Source: Silene latifolia | Taxonomy: Eukaryota; Streptophyta; Magnoliopsida; Caryophyllales; Caryophyllaceae | Length of the DNA: 64,000 bases | Assembly: GCF_048544455.1 (NCBI RefSeq) | Contig: NC_133534.1 | Coordinates: forward strand, 35,092,217-35,156,216 | Reading direction: 5' to 3' | Shown here: positions 55,332 through 64,000 of the stretch, piece by piece | How positions within the stretch are numbered: the first letter of the stretch is position 1 | Layout: each line of letters opens with the position of its first letter | Position numbers and translations under genes: made by a program | Notes under the pieces: generated by a model | What the model saw: only the letters and a program-made list of their open reading frames with translations | What the model was told of the DNA's origin: nothing | Databases searched by the model: none

Positions 55332-57847
55332 ATGAAGAAGAGAAAGTATAAAACCGGACTTATATCCGACTTCTTTGTTGGAGGGAAGTCTGACAAGTCT
55401 AGTTCCTCGTCCTCTCCGCATCAAACTGAACCTCAAAGTGGAATTATTGATGAAATATATACTACTCAAGAAGAGCAAGTGGTCCCATCAGAAGATACAC
55501 CCCAAAATGAAACAAGAGCAAATGGTTCAAATGTTCCTATCAATGAGGAATTTGTCTATGATCCGATCTTCTTCCTTGTGATCCTGGGAAAAGAATACCC
55601 ATATCGTCCTACCCTCCTAATGATCAAGATATGATAAGAAGGGGATTCATCAGCAAAGGGGTGTTTCAACCACGTAATCACTCCTTTCCTCGAACTGAAT
55701 TCGGAACTCGGCTTAAGCCTTGTAAGCGTCACTTTAAAGAAGCTTGGTATGAGAAGTATAATTGGCTTGAATATAGCATTGAAAAAGATGCAGCCTTTTG
55801 TTTTGTGTGCTACTTGTTTAAGGACAAAACAAGTATTCCAGGGACCGATAAATTTGTGTGAGATGGGTTTAAAGGTTGGAACCGAGCTCATGAAAGATTT
55901 CGAAAACATATTGGCAATGGTGTTCGTAGTGCTCATAAAGAAGCTCAAGAAAAATATGATTTTTTCAATTCACCAAAATCATCCATCATTGAAAATTTCA
56001 ATAAGACAAGCAAAGAAGTTCGTATTCTTTACAAAGCTCGCTTGACTCATTCACTTGATTGTTTGAAGTTCCTATTGCGCCAAGGTTTAGCATGTCGTGG
56101 GCACAATGAATCTGAAACTTCAACTAATAAAGGTAATTTTCGTGAACTTTTGCAATGGCTTGCGGAAAAGGATGAGAATGTCAATAAGGTTGTATTAAAA
56201 AATGCTCCTCGAAAATCCAAACTGATTTGTCGTGAAATTCAAATAGATCTTATTCATGCTTGTGCTAAGGAAACTACTAAGCTCATTCTTGACGAGCTTG
56301 GTGATGACTATTTTGCAATTTTAGCCGATGAATCGAGTGATGTGTCTTATAAGGAGCGGTGGCCATTTGTATACGTTTTGTTGATAAACGGGCGAGTAGT
56401 TGAAAGCTTTCTTGGTGTGGTGAAAATGAAGGATACTTGTTCTTTATCACTTAGAGTTGCAATAAAAGAGATGATCGAGGATAACAAATTAAGCATGTCT
56501 AGAATTCGTGGTCAAGGTTATGATGGAGCTAGTAACATGAGGGGTGAAATTAATGGTCTCAAAACTTTGATTATGAACGACACTCCATCTGCTTATTATG
56601 TTCATTGCTTCGCTCATCAACTTCAATTGACTCTTGTTGCCGTTGCCAAAGAGAATGTTGATTGCACATGGTTTTTTGAACAAGTTGGTTTTTTGTTGAA
56701 TCTTATGGGAGTTTCTTGTAAGCGTAAAGAAATGCTTCGAGATATTCAAGCTAAAAAGATTCTAGAAAGTTTGGAATTAAATGAAAAGAAAAGCGGGCAA
56801 GGCTTGAATCAAGAGCTTGGTTTACCTAGGCCGGGTGATACTCGTTGGGGTTCTTACTATAGAACAATCTTAAACATGATGTCGTTGTACCCTTCCATCT
56901 TTGAAGTACTTCTTATAGTTGGAAAAACTGGTCATCGTGATGATCGGTTAAAAGCTCAAACTATGATGGCTTCTTTTGAGTCATTTCAATTTGTTTTTAT
57001 GGCGCGGTTGATGATTGTCATATTCGGGTACACAAATGAATTGTGTCAAGCTTTGCAAAGAAGAGATCAAGATATTGTTAATGCCATGACATTTGTTCGT
57101 TTGACTAAAGACAGATTGCTAAAGACCAGAGAAGAAGGCTGGGAACATTTTTTGGAAGGTGTGACTTCTTTTTGTGCCAAGAATAATGTTGAGGTTCCTC
57201 AAATGGATGATAGTTATGTTCCTCCAGGGAGATCAAGACGTTACTTTGAAAAAGTTACAAATATTCACCGATTTCGGTACGATATATTTGTCAGCATCAT
57301 TGATAAACAACTCCAAGAATTAAATGATCGATTTGATAAGGTAAACATGGAGTTACTTATTTGTATGTCTTCTTTTAACCCCATCAATTCTTTTGCGGCT
57401 TTTGATAAGAAAAAGTTACTTAGACTTGCCGAGTTTTATCCGGACAATTTCTCTTCTACTGATAGAAAGAGACTTGGATTTCAACTTGATCATTTTATTG
57501 ATGATATGCGGAGTGATGCAAGATTTGCAAGTTTACAAGACATTGGTCAACTTTCTATAACGCTTGTTTCAACAAATAAGCATTCTTATTATCAACTAGT
57601 TTATCTACTTCTACGACTAGTATTGATTCTTCCGGTGGCTACTGCGAGCGTAGAACGAGTTTTCTCTGCTATGACTTACGTGAAGAACAAGCTCAGAAAT
57701 AGCATGGGCGATCAACTATTGAATGATAGCTTGGTAACATTCATTGAAAGAGATTTTTTTTCTCGAGTTGATAATGATGACATAATAGATCGTTTTCAAG
57801 GCAAGAAAACTCGCAGCGGTTTATTACCTCCCCGCCCCTTAGAGTAA
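55332..57847 (+). pseudogene. hAT transposase, second copy, broken near the N-terminus
   Basis: Near-identical to the first copy but disrupted in the first third: a one-base loss at about 55563 (gatccgatc for gatgctgatc) and a stop at 55859-55861 (gtgtgagatg for gtgacagatg). From 56042 it is open for 601 codons and keeps the complete dimerisation domain (PVATASVERVFSAMTYVKN). One internal stretch reads YKERWPFVYVLLINGRVVE where the first copy has the normal YKEQLAICIRFVDKTGRVAE. Thus each copy is damaged where the other is normal. Confidence 0.85.
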
Positions 57848-57957
57848 AGGTGTAATTTGAAGTATTTGTATTTTGGATACTTATTTTATAATTATGAAGT
57901 AATCATGGAATTTTAATTTTTTGCACCCCCTTTTCCGCAATCCAAGAACCGCCACTG

Positions 57958-58845
57958 GCCTTAAGGATTGTGGAAAGCTGTGATACTTCGTCTATTGTTA
58001 GCGGTTGAATGATCTCTTGAACCATGATTTTTTAAGGGGTTACAATTCGATAGAGTTTTTTTGATTATGAATGGCCTGGGTAATGTTTGTGGTCTAATTA
58101 AGTTTTTTAATCTTAATCAGTTCCGTTGTATAAACGGAATATGCGAGCAATGCCACACTTAAAATCAAACTTGGAAGGGAAAACTAACCAAGCTAATACG
58201 AGAAAACTAATCAACAAAATGGCTTCAGATGGATTTCTACAAGCATCAAACAGCCGATGTGGTATGTGGATTTGTGGAGCTGCATTAGTTGCGTGTCTAC
58301 TTTGTTTAGTAGATAAGCATGGAAGTATTTTGTTTTAAGAATCTCGTCATTGATTCCCGTGTATCAAGGCCGATATTTCGACCTGTGGGACCCTTTTTCA
58401 CTTTGTTGGATCTGACATATTACAGGTATGCGAGTACTATGTGAAACTCAGCTCAATCAAAACGGTTCTCTTAGAGGTGGCCGCTCTATTGACAAGACAG
58501 GGGAACATGAACATCCTAATACCTCCCACGAGTACAGCTGCGATCTAGAACTTTTTTTTAATTAATCTCCCTTTATTTGTGCTTTCTCACTATTGTATGT
58601 TAGTCAGTAAATGATCTGGTTTTATGTTAATGATTTACTTTTCAGCCAGTGGCTTCCGGCTTCCCGAGAGAGCATGGTACATGCCTGTGGTAATTAACGA
58701 CACTGATGTGGTTGATGATGTAGTTTGCAGCAGACTGTCTAGGAAAGCGAGCATGTTAAGTATTAAGAACGTTCATTTTGCCTCTATCTAGGTCAAAGAG
58801 CTAATCATGCAAATACTTCAAGCGCCAGAAATCTCACGGGTTTAA
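57958..58845 (+). pseudogene. ASY1-like fragments resuming after the hAT element
   Basis: 58126-58260 reads MPHLKSNLEGKTNQANTRKL and INKMASDGFLQASNSR, the best match here to the ASY1 segment recalled as [34 protein letters not shown]. 58361-58530 reads KADISTCG and, in another frame, QNGSLRGGRSIDKTG. 58646-58755 holds the PVAS... exon with an internal repeat (ggcttccggcttccc). The last exon at 58792-58844 is frame-shifted. 57958-58110 has no recognised content. Confidence 0.65.
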
Positions 58846-59269
58846 AACGCAGGATGGAGCTATATTGTTTCGGAGAGGTAAGGCAATCTTACTCTCTTCA
58901 AGTCTTTTTAGATGGTCTCATATTAGTTAGTGTGAGATCGAATAAATGAACATAAAAACAATCCACCAATTAACCCACTAAGGCACGACAATTAAGGAAT
59001 AACTTGCTCACTTATAGGCCCGTCTCATAGTAATGGTTTCATGAGACATCTCAAATGAAAATATGTGAAGTTTCTTTTCTTGCTTTTTTGTAGTAATGAG
59101 ATCAAAGACATCTCTTTGGTACTAGGAACGCATGTGTTTCCCACAATTCGATTATTAGATTAGCAATTATACTTTGTGTTTTTCATGATCCAGTTTCTTG
59201 ATGTGAACCAAAAATAAGAATAGTTTCTAAATTCTGCCCAGATACTGCCCTAAGAAAAACTTAAAGTAA

Positions 59270-59311
59270 CTCCCACATCGATACGTTTGCCTACAATTGT
59301 CATGTTTATAA
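59270..59311 (+). promoter_or_regulatory. U6 snRNA promoter: USE plus TATA
   Basis: USE ctcccacatcg (59270-59280) and TATA tttataa (59305-59311), 24 bp apart. Confidence 0.9.
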
Positions 59312-59333
59312 TCTTGTACTGCACCTATTTGCT

Positions 59334-59353
59334 GTCCCTTCGGGGACATCTGA

Positions 59354-59385
<32 letters not shown>

Positions 59386-59435
59386 GGCCCCTGCGCAAGG
59401 ATGACACGCATAAATCGAGAAATGGTCCAAATTTT
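59334..59435 (+). ncRNA. U6: U6 spliceosomal snRNA, copy 5
   Basis: Full length with a canonical body like copy 1 and its own intact promoter. It is the first member of a 131-bp tandem duplication. Confidence 0.95.
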
Positions 59436-59464
59436 TTTTGCAAATTTTCCCCTGAATATTTGCT

Positions 59465-59484
59465 GTCCCTTCGGGGACATCTGA

Positions 59485-59516
<32 letters not shown>

Positions 59517-59566
59517 GGCCCCTGCGCAAGGATGACACGCATAAATCGAGAAATGGTCCAAATTTT
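59465..59566 (+). ncRNA. U6: U6 snRNA, copy 6 (tandem duplicate without own USE/TATA)
   Basis: The RNA body is identical to copy 5, but the sequence 29 bp upstream is the 3' flank of copy 5 and has no TATA box or USE. Pol III would terminate in the T-run between the copies. So it is probably silent although its RNA sequence is perfect. Confidence 0.85.
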
Positions 59567-59938
59567 TTTTGCAAATTTTCCCCTGAATATTTCAAGGTGA
59601 AACTTCACATATGTTGGTTGTTCAATGGTGAAACTTCAATTTCGAAGGCATTATATAATTGAAACTTCATTCTGGCCTGAATAAGCTTCTAACTTTTAAG
59701 GCGTGCCGTTATATAATTGAAATAGGTTCCCAAGTGTCTCTCAAGTTGCTTTGAGACGGGTGATGAATTAATGAATTCTACTTTTAAATTTATCTTGTTA
59801 CAACTAGAGGTAGAGGATGCATATTCAAGTATTCTTTTTGACAGTTGAATTGTCTCTGTTTTCAAACAATCCTAAACTACTAGAAGTTCTCAAAGGGTAA
59901 AGATATTACACCATCAGTCATTACTAACTATTTATGCA

Positions 59939-60510
59939 GGCACTGTACCTCATGCTCATCCAGTGGAATACGTGACCAATGTCAAACTTCACACTAAACT
60001 TGTTGAGAAAGCTAACCAAACTGCTGTGAAAAACTTGTTAACAAAATTGCTCTAGATGGGTTTCTTGAAGCAACAAGCAGCCGGAAGCATGGTATGTGGA
60101 ACTTCATCGCTTCTAGACATCCTTTGTTTATAGTTAAGCATGTAGGGTACCTTAATTCTTCATGTTTTGATTCAAGGAAAGTGTGCTTCATTCGGAAGTT
60201 ACGGAGAAGAAGCTAAACGAGGTCAGAAAGACGTTAAATTATGAATTTAAGGTTAATACTCGTATAACATGCAACAACTAGCAGTCTAATTTAAAGTTTA
60301 TTTTTTTAGTCAAGCAATGTGTAAAACAGACTAAAAATATTTCCCCACAAAACAATTTGAACAACGAAACTTGGAAAAATAGTGAATTCTCTAGCTTGTT
60401 TAAAAGCCTTACATATGTGAAGTTTCACCTTGAGGCAGTGTTAAAAAGCCAATCATGCCATATTTCAAGTGCAAGTCTAACCTGTTTAAAAGCCATGAGC
60501 TATTTTGTAT
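59939..60510 (+). pseudogene. ASY1-like fragments (exons A and B, diverged tail)
   Basis: 59939-60090: PVEYVTNVKLHTKLVEKANQ and, after interruptions, MGFLEATSSRK. 60174-60250: VCFIRKLRRRS in one frame and the HSEVTEKKLNEVRKT exon after one missing segment. 60430-60500: the diverged last-exon form also seen at 3289 and 17206. Decayed. Confidence 0.6.
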
Positions 60511-60815
60511 TACACAGGTAAAGTTTAATAAAAGGCACCATTTACCCCACTAACCCATTTAACAATTGCAATAAAATTTTCATTATATGGGTCGGTCTTA
60601 TAATAATCTTATCATGATACACCTCGTCTGAGAATTTGTCAAGTTCTTACCCTTGCCTTTTCGTAGCAATGGATGAGCTCAAAGGCTTCTCTTTGTTAGT
60701 AGGGACTTGTGAACCAAAATACGATTAGGTAAAAGGGGTAGATCAGTTGAGCTTTCTAACACTAGGAAGCTCATTGTCAATTGAAACATGTGGGAGTACT
60801 AACATGTCAAAACAA

Positions 60816-60857
60816 CTCCCACATCAAAGAGTTTAGGAACTTTATTATTGTTTATAT
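60816..60857 (+). promoter_or_regulatory. U6 promoter with degraded USE
   Basis: USE ctcccacatca (60816-60826; the last G is A) and TATA tttatat (60851-60857), 24 bp apart and 29 bp before the gene. Confidence 0.78.
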
Positions 60858-60879
60858 ATTTATTTTCGGCAAGATGGTT

Positions 60880-60899
60880 ATCCCTTTGGGGACATCTGA

Positions 60900-60931
<32 letters not shown>

Positions 60932-60981
60932 GGCCCCTGCGCAAGGATGACACGCATAAATCGAGAAATGGTCCAAATTTT
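60880..60981 (+). ncRNA. U6: U6 snRNA, copy 7 (variant)
   Basis: Full length. First base A instead of G, which removes the outer G-C pair of the 5' stem, and loop ccctttgggg as in copy 4. The rest, including ACAGAGA, AGC and T-run, is normal. With the weaker USE this copy may be less active. Confidence 0.88.
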
Positions 60982-61245
60982 TTTTGACATTTTTTAGGAT
61001 TTTTTCGATGGTGAAGCTTTGAGTAAGGCATTTTCGGCTGGAATAAGTTACAAGTTTCTTGGAATGTCGTGTTGCGACAACTAAATCAAAGATTCAAATA
61101 TGCTAATTTTGATTTGCCTTATCACATTTACATGTAGCGGATGCGTATTACAAATCCATGTTAATGAAGATGCCTATGATAGGAGAGAGGCATCCTCTAG
61201 GTACGTTTAAGTGTTGCATATCAATAGTTTTCTTGACAAATTATA

Positions 61246-61453
61246 CTCCCTCCGTCCCGGTCAATTGTTGTCCTTTGGTTTTGGCACAAAGACAAAGGAA
61301 AGAGGAGGGGACCAATTACTAAATAACAAGTGGAATAAATCTAGTGTGAATGATCAAATTACTCATCAAGTTCATTCGTAAAATAGAAAGGACAACAAAT
61401 GACTAAGACACCCAAAAATGGAAAAAGACAACAAATGACCGGGACAGAGGGAG
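61246..61453. mobile_element. Stowaway-like MITE
   Basis: 208 bp between TA dinucleotides (61244-61245, 61454-61455), with inverted ends ctccctccgtcccggtcaat and tgaccgggacagagggag, the Stowaway consensus. The empty paralogous site is at about 63337 (aaattatatttactaatg). Confidence 0.93.
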
Positions 61454-61499
61454 TATTTACTAATGTATTGGTTGCATCCCGTTGTTAAAAATGTCTTCA

Positions 61500-62282
61500 T
61501 AATTTGTGGAGCTGCATTAGTTGCGTGTGTACTTTGTTTAGTAGATGAGCATATGTAAGGAATCTTTTGTCTTCATCTTTTAATCAAAGGCGGGAAGCGT
61601 GTTATTCATTCAGAAGTTATGGAGAAGAAACTAAATGAGGCCAGAAAGGCGTTCACTTATCAAGTTAAGGTAACTATTGCGACAACTAGCAGTCTTATTT
61701 AAGGTTACAATTTTGCTCAAGCAATGTGTAATAAAGACTAAAACATGATGGATAGGATGAGGACGTTCCTGCACCAAAAACAGTTTGAACTTCAAAACTA
61801 GGGGGGAAATGGTGAATTCTCAAGCATTTTCTTTTCTTCTGTTGCTGCAGACTATTAAAAGTATTTTGTTTAAGAATCTCGTCACTGATTCCCAGGTATC
61901 AATGCCGATATTGATACCTGTGGGACCCTTCTTCACTCTGTTGGATCTGACATATTACAGGTATATGCGAGTACTATGTGAAACTCAGCTCAATCAAAAC
62001 GGTTCTCTTAGAGGTGGCCGCTCTATTGACAAGACAGGGAAACATCCTAATACCCCCCATGGGTAACGCTGCAATTAGAACGTTTTTTAATTATTCTCCC
62101 TTTATTTGTGCTTTCTCACTATTGTATGTTAGTCAGTAAATGATCTGGTTTTATGTTAATGGTTAACTTTACAGCCAGTGGCTTCCGGCTTCCCGAGAGA
62201 ACGTTCATTTTGCCTCTATATATCTAGGTCAAAGAGCTAATCATGCAAATACTTCAAGCGCCAGAAATCTCGACGGGTTTAA
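61500..62282 (+). pseudogene. ASY1-like fragments (exons B to last)
   Basis: 61590-61669 reads GKRVIHSEVMEKKLNEARKA, matching the recalled ASY1 GKRVIHSSLTEKKLNEVRK closely and bounded by a GT donor; 61745-61812 a poorly conserved exon-like piece; 61897-62050 KADIDTCG...NQNGSLRGGRSIDKTG; 62176-62200 PVASG... cut short; last exon 62228-62282 frame-shifted. The upstream phrase gtggagctgcattagttgcgt is shared with 58276. Confidence 0.65.
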
Positions 62283-62766
62283 AACGCAGGATGGAGCTAT
62301 TTTGTTTCGGAGAGGGAAGGTAATCTTACTCTCATCAAGTCTTTTTAGATGGTCTCATATTAGTTAGTGTGAGATCGAACCAATGAACATAAAAAGAATC
62401 CACCAATTAACCCACTAAAGCACGACAATTAAGGAATAACTTGCTCATTTATAGGCCCGTCTTGTAGTAATGAGACATCTCAAATAAGAATATGTGAAGT
62501 TTCTTTTCTTACTTTTTTGTAGTAACGAGATCAAAGACATCTCTTTGTTAGTAGGAACGCATGTGTTTCACTACAATTCGATTACTATTAGATTAGCAAT
62601 TATACATCGTAGTTGGCTTTTGAAGAAAATCTGCAAGAGCCCATTTCTTCTAGCTGGTTAACTTCGAGTAAGTGTGTTTTTCCTGATCCAGTTGCTTGAT
62701 GTGAAACAAAGTATGATTAGTTTGCAAATTCTGCTCAGATACTGGCCTAACAAAAGCTTAAAGTTG

Positions 62767-62808
62767 CTCCCACATCGATGCTTGTACCTACAATTGTTGT
62801 ATTTATAA
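62767..62808 (+). promoter_or_regulatory. U6 snRNA promoter: USE plus TATA
   Basis: USE ctcccacatcg (62767-62777) and TATA tttataa (62802-62808), 24 bp apart. Confidence 0.9.
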
Positions 62809-62830
62809 TCTTATACTTCACAAGTTGGTT

Positions 62831-62850
62831 GTCCCTTCGGGGACATTTGA

Positions 62851-62882
<32 letters not shown>

Positions 62883-62932
62883 GGCCCCTGCGCAAGGATG
62901 ACACGCATAAATCGAGAAATGGTCCAAATTTT
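62831..62932 (+). ncRNA. U6: U6 spliceosomal snRNA, copy 8
   Basis: Full length with canonical 5' stem-loop, ACAGAGA, AGC and internal stem-loop, and a seven-base T-run from 62929. One change from copy 1: ACATTTGA for ACATCTGA. Its flank ttgtatttataatcttatacttcaca matches that of copy 2. Confidence 0.93.
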
Positions 62933-62939
62933 TTTGACA

Positions 62940-64000
62940 ATTTTTCCTTCCGAGTTTTTCGATGGTAAAGCTGTAAGGGCATTTTGTATCGGAATAAGTT
63001 GCAAGCATTTTCTGATAGTTTTTTTTTTTGGACAAGATATTTTCTGATAGTTGTTTTGGCTTTCTCTCCATGACTTGTTCTATGTTAAAGTGTGTAATAA
63101 GTTACTAGCGTTTATGAAGGTAGAATTTTAGGCATTTTGGCGGGAATGAGTGACAAGTCTAAGGATTGTTGTGTTGCGACAAATAAATCAAAGATGCTAA
63201 TTTCAATTTGGCTTATCACATGTACATGTAGCGGATGCATATTACTAAACCATGGTTAATGAAGATGCTTATGATAGGAGAGAGGCATCCTCTAGGCACG
63301 TTTAAGTGTCGCATATCAAAAGTTGTCTTGACAAATTATATTTACTAATGTATTGATCACGTCCCGTTGTTAAAAATGCCTTCACAAGTTAGCATTGAAG
63401 TTGAGTTAATGTGTTCTTATATAAAGAATTGCATGTCTCCGTAAAGAATCTTCTGAACTATTGCGTGCTTTCTAAAAATTGTGTTGTTCTTAGTTGCTAC
63501 CGTTCCTACCCAACCAGTTACTTAGAAATACGATGTTTACTATGACTTAGGATGTCCATTTTTTTTATCCTTAATTAGGCATTATGTTAAATTTAAGAGA
63601 ATTGAGTGAACCTAATTCCACCTACATACATACTGTCTTTCACATAATAGACAATTGGTCTAATTTGAAATGGTGGTGAAAACTCCAGGATCTTCACAAA
63701 GATTTTTGATTTCTAAGATGATTGAATAATATGTTAATGTCTAGGCTAGTGTCACCATCTTAAGATCATGTAGAAGGGTTCCCCACAAGCGGGTAAAGCC
63801 GTAGTAATCTAGAACAGCAAAAACAGCATTAGTTTACGACATGCTGGATTGTGTTACTGATCTATCTCCGAATTTTTTTTGCAACAATTTTTTTTTTTTT
63901 TTTTTTTTCAATTTTTCACGATGAAACTTCACCATATTCAGTATTAGGATCATGTAAGTCCTCCTCCTTCCCTTGAGTTCATAAGTCTTCCTTAGAACCA
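62940..64000. other. Right flank, duplicated spacer and no gene
   Basis: 62990-63730 parallels 22450-23090. From 63780 it is unique, with a T-run at 63890-63908. No further snRNA or USE was seen to the window edge. Confidence 0.45.

Larger units (their letters stand above)
51260..57957 (+). mobile_element. hAT DNA transposon with tandemly duplicated body
   Basis: Left end CAGTGGCGTTTTTGG at 51260. Matching right ends CCAAGAACCGCCACTG occur twice, at 54740-54755 and 57942-57957. The segment 51556-54755 (3200 bp) is repeated head to tail as 54756-57957 (3202 bp), starting at ccttgttaaaagg, so there is one left end and two right ends. Both bodies carry a transposase gene. No 8-bp target duplication is visible between the left flank (tctgtaga) and either right flank. 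Copies are almost identical, so the duplication is recent or artefactual. Confidence 0.85.
59326..59592 (+). repeat. 131-bp tandem duplication of a U6 gene
   Basis: The unit tatttgctg + U6 + ttttttttgcaaattttcccctgaa is present twice, at 59326-59456 and 59457-59587, followed by a third tattt. The units are identical as far as I can compare, so the duplication is recent. The junction uses the 5-bp repeat tattt. Confidence 0.9.

Noticed and set aside
1-64000. Search for a U2 snRNA gene (expected 5' end ATACCTTTCTCGGCC, branch-site-pairing segment)
   Set aside because: No such sequence was noticed on either strand. I cannot exclude a very degraded copy, nor a gene just outside the window.

Overview
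The window is nuclear DNA from a flowering plant. It is AT-rich and full of repeats, and it carries plant-type snRNA promoters, Tat-type and Copia LTR fossils, plant MITEs, and exon scraps with GT-AG boundaries. Most likely a eudicot; I lean towards Caryophyllales from the look of the repeats, but no marker gene proves it. No complete host protein gene is visible.

The main content is a cluster of spliceosomal snRNA genes. I can read U1 (two full copies at 4089 and 17673, two damaged copies at 5547 and 18368), U4 (26609), U5 (8093 and 28999) and U6 (eight full-length copies at 783, 2656, 16462, 19659, 59334, 59465, 60880 and 62831, plus three damaged copies at 22198, 22328 and 25131). U2 is the only major spliceosomal snRNA not found. 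Most copies have the plant Upstream Sequence Element (USE, consensus RTCCCACATCG) and a TATA box. The USE-TATA gap is 23-24 bp for U6 (Pol III class) and 30-33 bp for U1, U4 and U5 (Pol II class), so the two promoter classes can be read directly from the sequence.

The snRNA genes sit in decayed, duplicated blocks. The U6 units alternate with copies of short exons that match, from memory, the C-terminal part of the meiotic HORMA protein ASY1/PAIR2 (SWIRM region to the last residues). A block holding ASY1 scrap, U6, U1 and damaged U1 occurs at about 2060-5750 and again at about 15410-18500. A U5 block occurs at about 6960-8330 and again at about 26990-29170. A third short segment occurs three times (8550, 13200, 14830). 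Because paralogous empty sites are present, many insertions can be placed to the base: Stowaway-like and Harbinger-like MITEs, TIR elements with 3- or 8-bp target duplications, a tRNA-derived SINE, a LINE 3' end, and a short Copia fossil (9678-13195).

From 31989 to about 57957 the snRNA/ASY1 array is interrupted by transposons: a large broken Ty3/Gypsy Tat-lineage fossil, with a related solo LTR nested inside it and two antisense gene-like regions (one resembling plant mobile domain proteins), followed by a hAT DNA transposon whose body is tandemly duplicated (51556-54755 and 54756-57957). The ASY1-U6 array resumes at about 58000 and runs to the right edge.
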